DNA of 6,103 nt from JAWPNA01 sp045402695 (lineage in GTDB: Bacteria; Acidobacteriota; Polarisedimenticolia; JACPZX01; DASXTC01). The notes under the pieces are model-generated. The model searched no databases. It had not been told where the DNA came from and saw nothing but the letters and a program-made list of their open reading frames with translations. Within the stretch, counting starts at the first letter, position 1. Every line of letters starts with the position of its first letter. Position numbers and translations under genes: made by a program. Of the stretch, positions 5,085 to 6,103 are shown piece after piece. Where the stretch lies: positions 1 to 6,103 of the forward strand of contig JAWPNA010000265.1 in the NCBI GenBank assembly GCA_045402695.1, read 5' to 3'.

Positions 5085-6103
5085 AGGTCCTGTACTTGCT
5101 GGATCGCTCCGCCGCCCAATCGGAGATTTTCATCCGGCGGGAAATCCGCGAGGCGGCCCGGCAGGGGATCCTCTTCGAATCGGCCCACCCTGCGGGGGAT
5201 GGTTACAGAGTGGAAAGCGCGGCGGCGGTCCTGGGTCTGGCTGGCGCGGTGTCGGCCGAGACCAGGGCCGATCTCGCGCGTCCTCTTGCACCCGCTTCCA
5301 CCGCGGCGGCCATGCGGCATGCCCTCTCGATATCGCCCTCCGGGGCCATGCGCGCCTCGGGTCACGCGATGGGCGCCGGCCGAGGGCAAGGCTCGGGGTT
5401 CCGACTGGGAGTGGCTCTCGCGCTGGAGGCGCGCCGTTTCGGGGCCGACATCATCCACGCGCACTTCGCCGCGCGCGCGTGCGAGGACGCGATGCTTGCC
5501 TCCTGGATCTCCGGGATCCCTTTCACCTTCACCGCGCACGGATACGACATCCACCGCGAGCCTCCCTCCGATTACGCGGTCCGTGGCCGCGCGGCCGCCG
5601 CCGTCGTCACCGTCTCGCGGGCCAACGCATCGGCGCTGGCGCAGCGGCACGGCGTGCCCCACTCCGTGATCCGCGTGATCCCGTGCGGCGTGGACACGGA
5701 CCTATTTTCGCCGGGAGGCGCGGGTCGGGAGGAGGGGCTGATCGCGAGCGTCCTGCGCCTGCACCCGGACAAGGGGCCCGACATCCTGCTGCGCGCCGCC
5801 TCAGAGCTGATGGCGCGCGGCGCCGTGTTCCGTCTCGAGATCATCGGTGATGGAGAGATGCGCGAAGAGCTGCAGCGCGGACTTGCCGGACCGCTCGGCT
5901 CTGTGCTGACGCTGGCCGGACCCGCGGATGAGGACGGCGTCGTGCGCACGTTGCGCCGCGCGAGCCTGTTCGTCCTGCCCAGCCGCACCGAGGGGTGGGG
6001 CATCGCCGCGGCCGAGGCGATGTCGTGCGGTTGCGCCGTGGTGGCCTCCCGCGTGGGAGGGCTGCCGGAGCTGCTCGATTCAGGGCGACTCGGCGTTCTG
6101 GTC
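5081..6103 (+). CDS. Glycosyltransferase family 4, WcaL/AmsK-like, C-terminus cut by window edge
   Basis: An open frame of exactly 341 codons from the ATG at 5081 to the right edge without a stop. Predicted retaining GT-B glycosyltransferase. The N-terminus has QSEIFIRREIREAARQGI (13-30), matching the S-E-x-F-I-x-x-E-I signature of colanic acid/amylovoran-type transferases (WcaL/AmsK). Then come IIHAHFAARA (124-133), GIPFTFTAHGYDIH (145-158), VTVSRANA near 176-183, the hinge VIPCGVDTDLF (199-209), SVLRLHPDKGPDILLRAA (223-240) with donor-site residues R226 and K231, IIGDGEMREEL (254-264), and TEGWGIAAAEAM (303-314), whose E304 and E312 form the E-x7-E motif. Perhaps 50-80 residues are missing. 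The first four bases overlap the stop of the SGNH gene (ATGA), so the two are probably translationally coupled and act on the same glycan. The WcaL-like label rests on remembered motifs; donor and acceptor are unknown. Confidence 0.93.
   Translation, partial: MKVLYLLDRSAAQSEIFIRREIREAARQGILFESAHPAGDGYRVESAAAVLGLAGAVSAETRADLARPLAPASTAAAMRHALSISPSGAMRASGHAMGAGRGQGSGFRLGVALALEARRFGADIIHAHFAARACEDAMLASWISGIPFTFTAHGYDIHREPPSDYAVRGRAAAAVVTVSRANASALAQRHGVPHSVIRVIPCGVDTDLFSPGGAGREEGLIASVLRLHPDKGPDILLRAASELMARGAVFRLEIIGDGEMREELQRGLAGPLGSVLTLAGPADEDGVVRTLRRASLFVLPSRTEGWGIAAAEAMSCGCAVVASRVGGLPELLDSGRLGVLV

Noticed and set aside
4903..5850. Rightward open frame of 315 codons overlapping the WcaL-like gene
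   Set aside because: It is a frame-shifted shadow with an Arg/Gly/Pro-rich product. The frame starting at 5081 carries all the glycosyltransferase motifs.
1..6103. Mobile elements, CRISPR arrays, tRNA or rRNA genes, riboswitches and rho-independent terminators
   Set aside because: I looked on both strands and saw no transposase motifs, terminal or direct repeats, spaced repeat arrays, cloverleaf features or hairpin-plus-T-run. All but the roughly 100-base divergent region and a 19-base gap is coding.

Overview
The window is a fragment of a surface or secreted polysaccharide biosynthesis locus from a G+C-rich bacterium (about two-thirds G+C by eye, with strong G/C preference at third codon positions). 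The gene style, a run of glycosyltransferases with a zinc-ribbon methyltransferase and an SGNH hydrolase, is common in high-G+C soil and sediment phyla such as Acidobacteriota, Myxococcota or uncultured relatives. Nothing here fixes the species: there are no RNA genes or taxonomic markers.

Layout: six protein genes in two divergent operons around a roughly 100-base intergenic region (3763-3866). Leftward (minus strand), in order of transcription: a Trm112-like zinc-ribbon/SAM methyltransferase (2773-3762), a family 2 glycosyltransferase (1823-2773), a second, related family 2 glycosyltransferase with a GTG start (867-1826), and a family 4 glycosyltransferase cut by the left window edge (1-847). 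Rightward (plus strand): a membrane-anchored SGNH/GDSL hydrolase (3867-5084) and a family 4 glycosyltransferase resembling the colanic-acid WcaL/AmsK group, cut by the right edge (5081-6103).

Within each operon the genes are packed tightly: a TGATG junction (1-base overlap), a GTGA junction (4 bases), a 19-base gap with a good ribosome binding site, and an ATGA junction (4 bases). This implies co-transcription and probably translational coupling. The intergenic region holds candidate back-to-back sigma70-like promoters whose -35 elements overlap on the same bases, plus a small inverted repeat at the start of the methyltransferase gene.

Inferred joint role: the four glycosyltransferases would add successive sugars to a lipid-linked or growing glycan, the methyltransferase may modify or cap a sugar or act on an unknown small molecule, and the SGNH protein may add or remove acyl groups at the outer face of the inner membrane. 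No flippase, polymerase, export, priming-transferase or nucleotide-sugar gene lies in the window, so the locus must continue on at least one side. I see no mobile element, CRISPR array, RNA gene or terminator. I found no clearly new system; the most unusual points are the overlapping divergent promoters and the paired family 2 enzymes with a shared helical tail.
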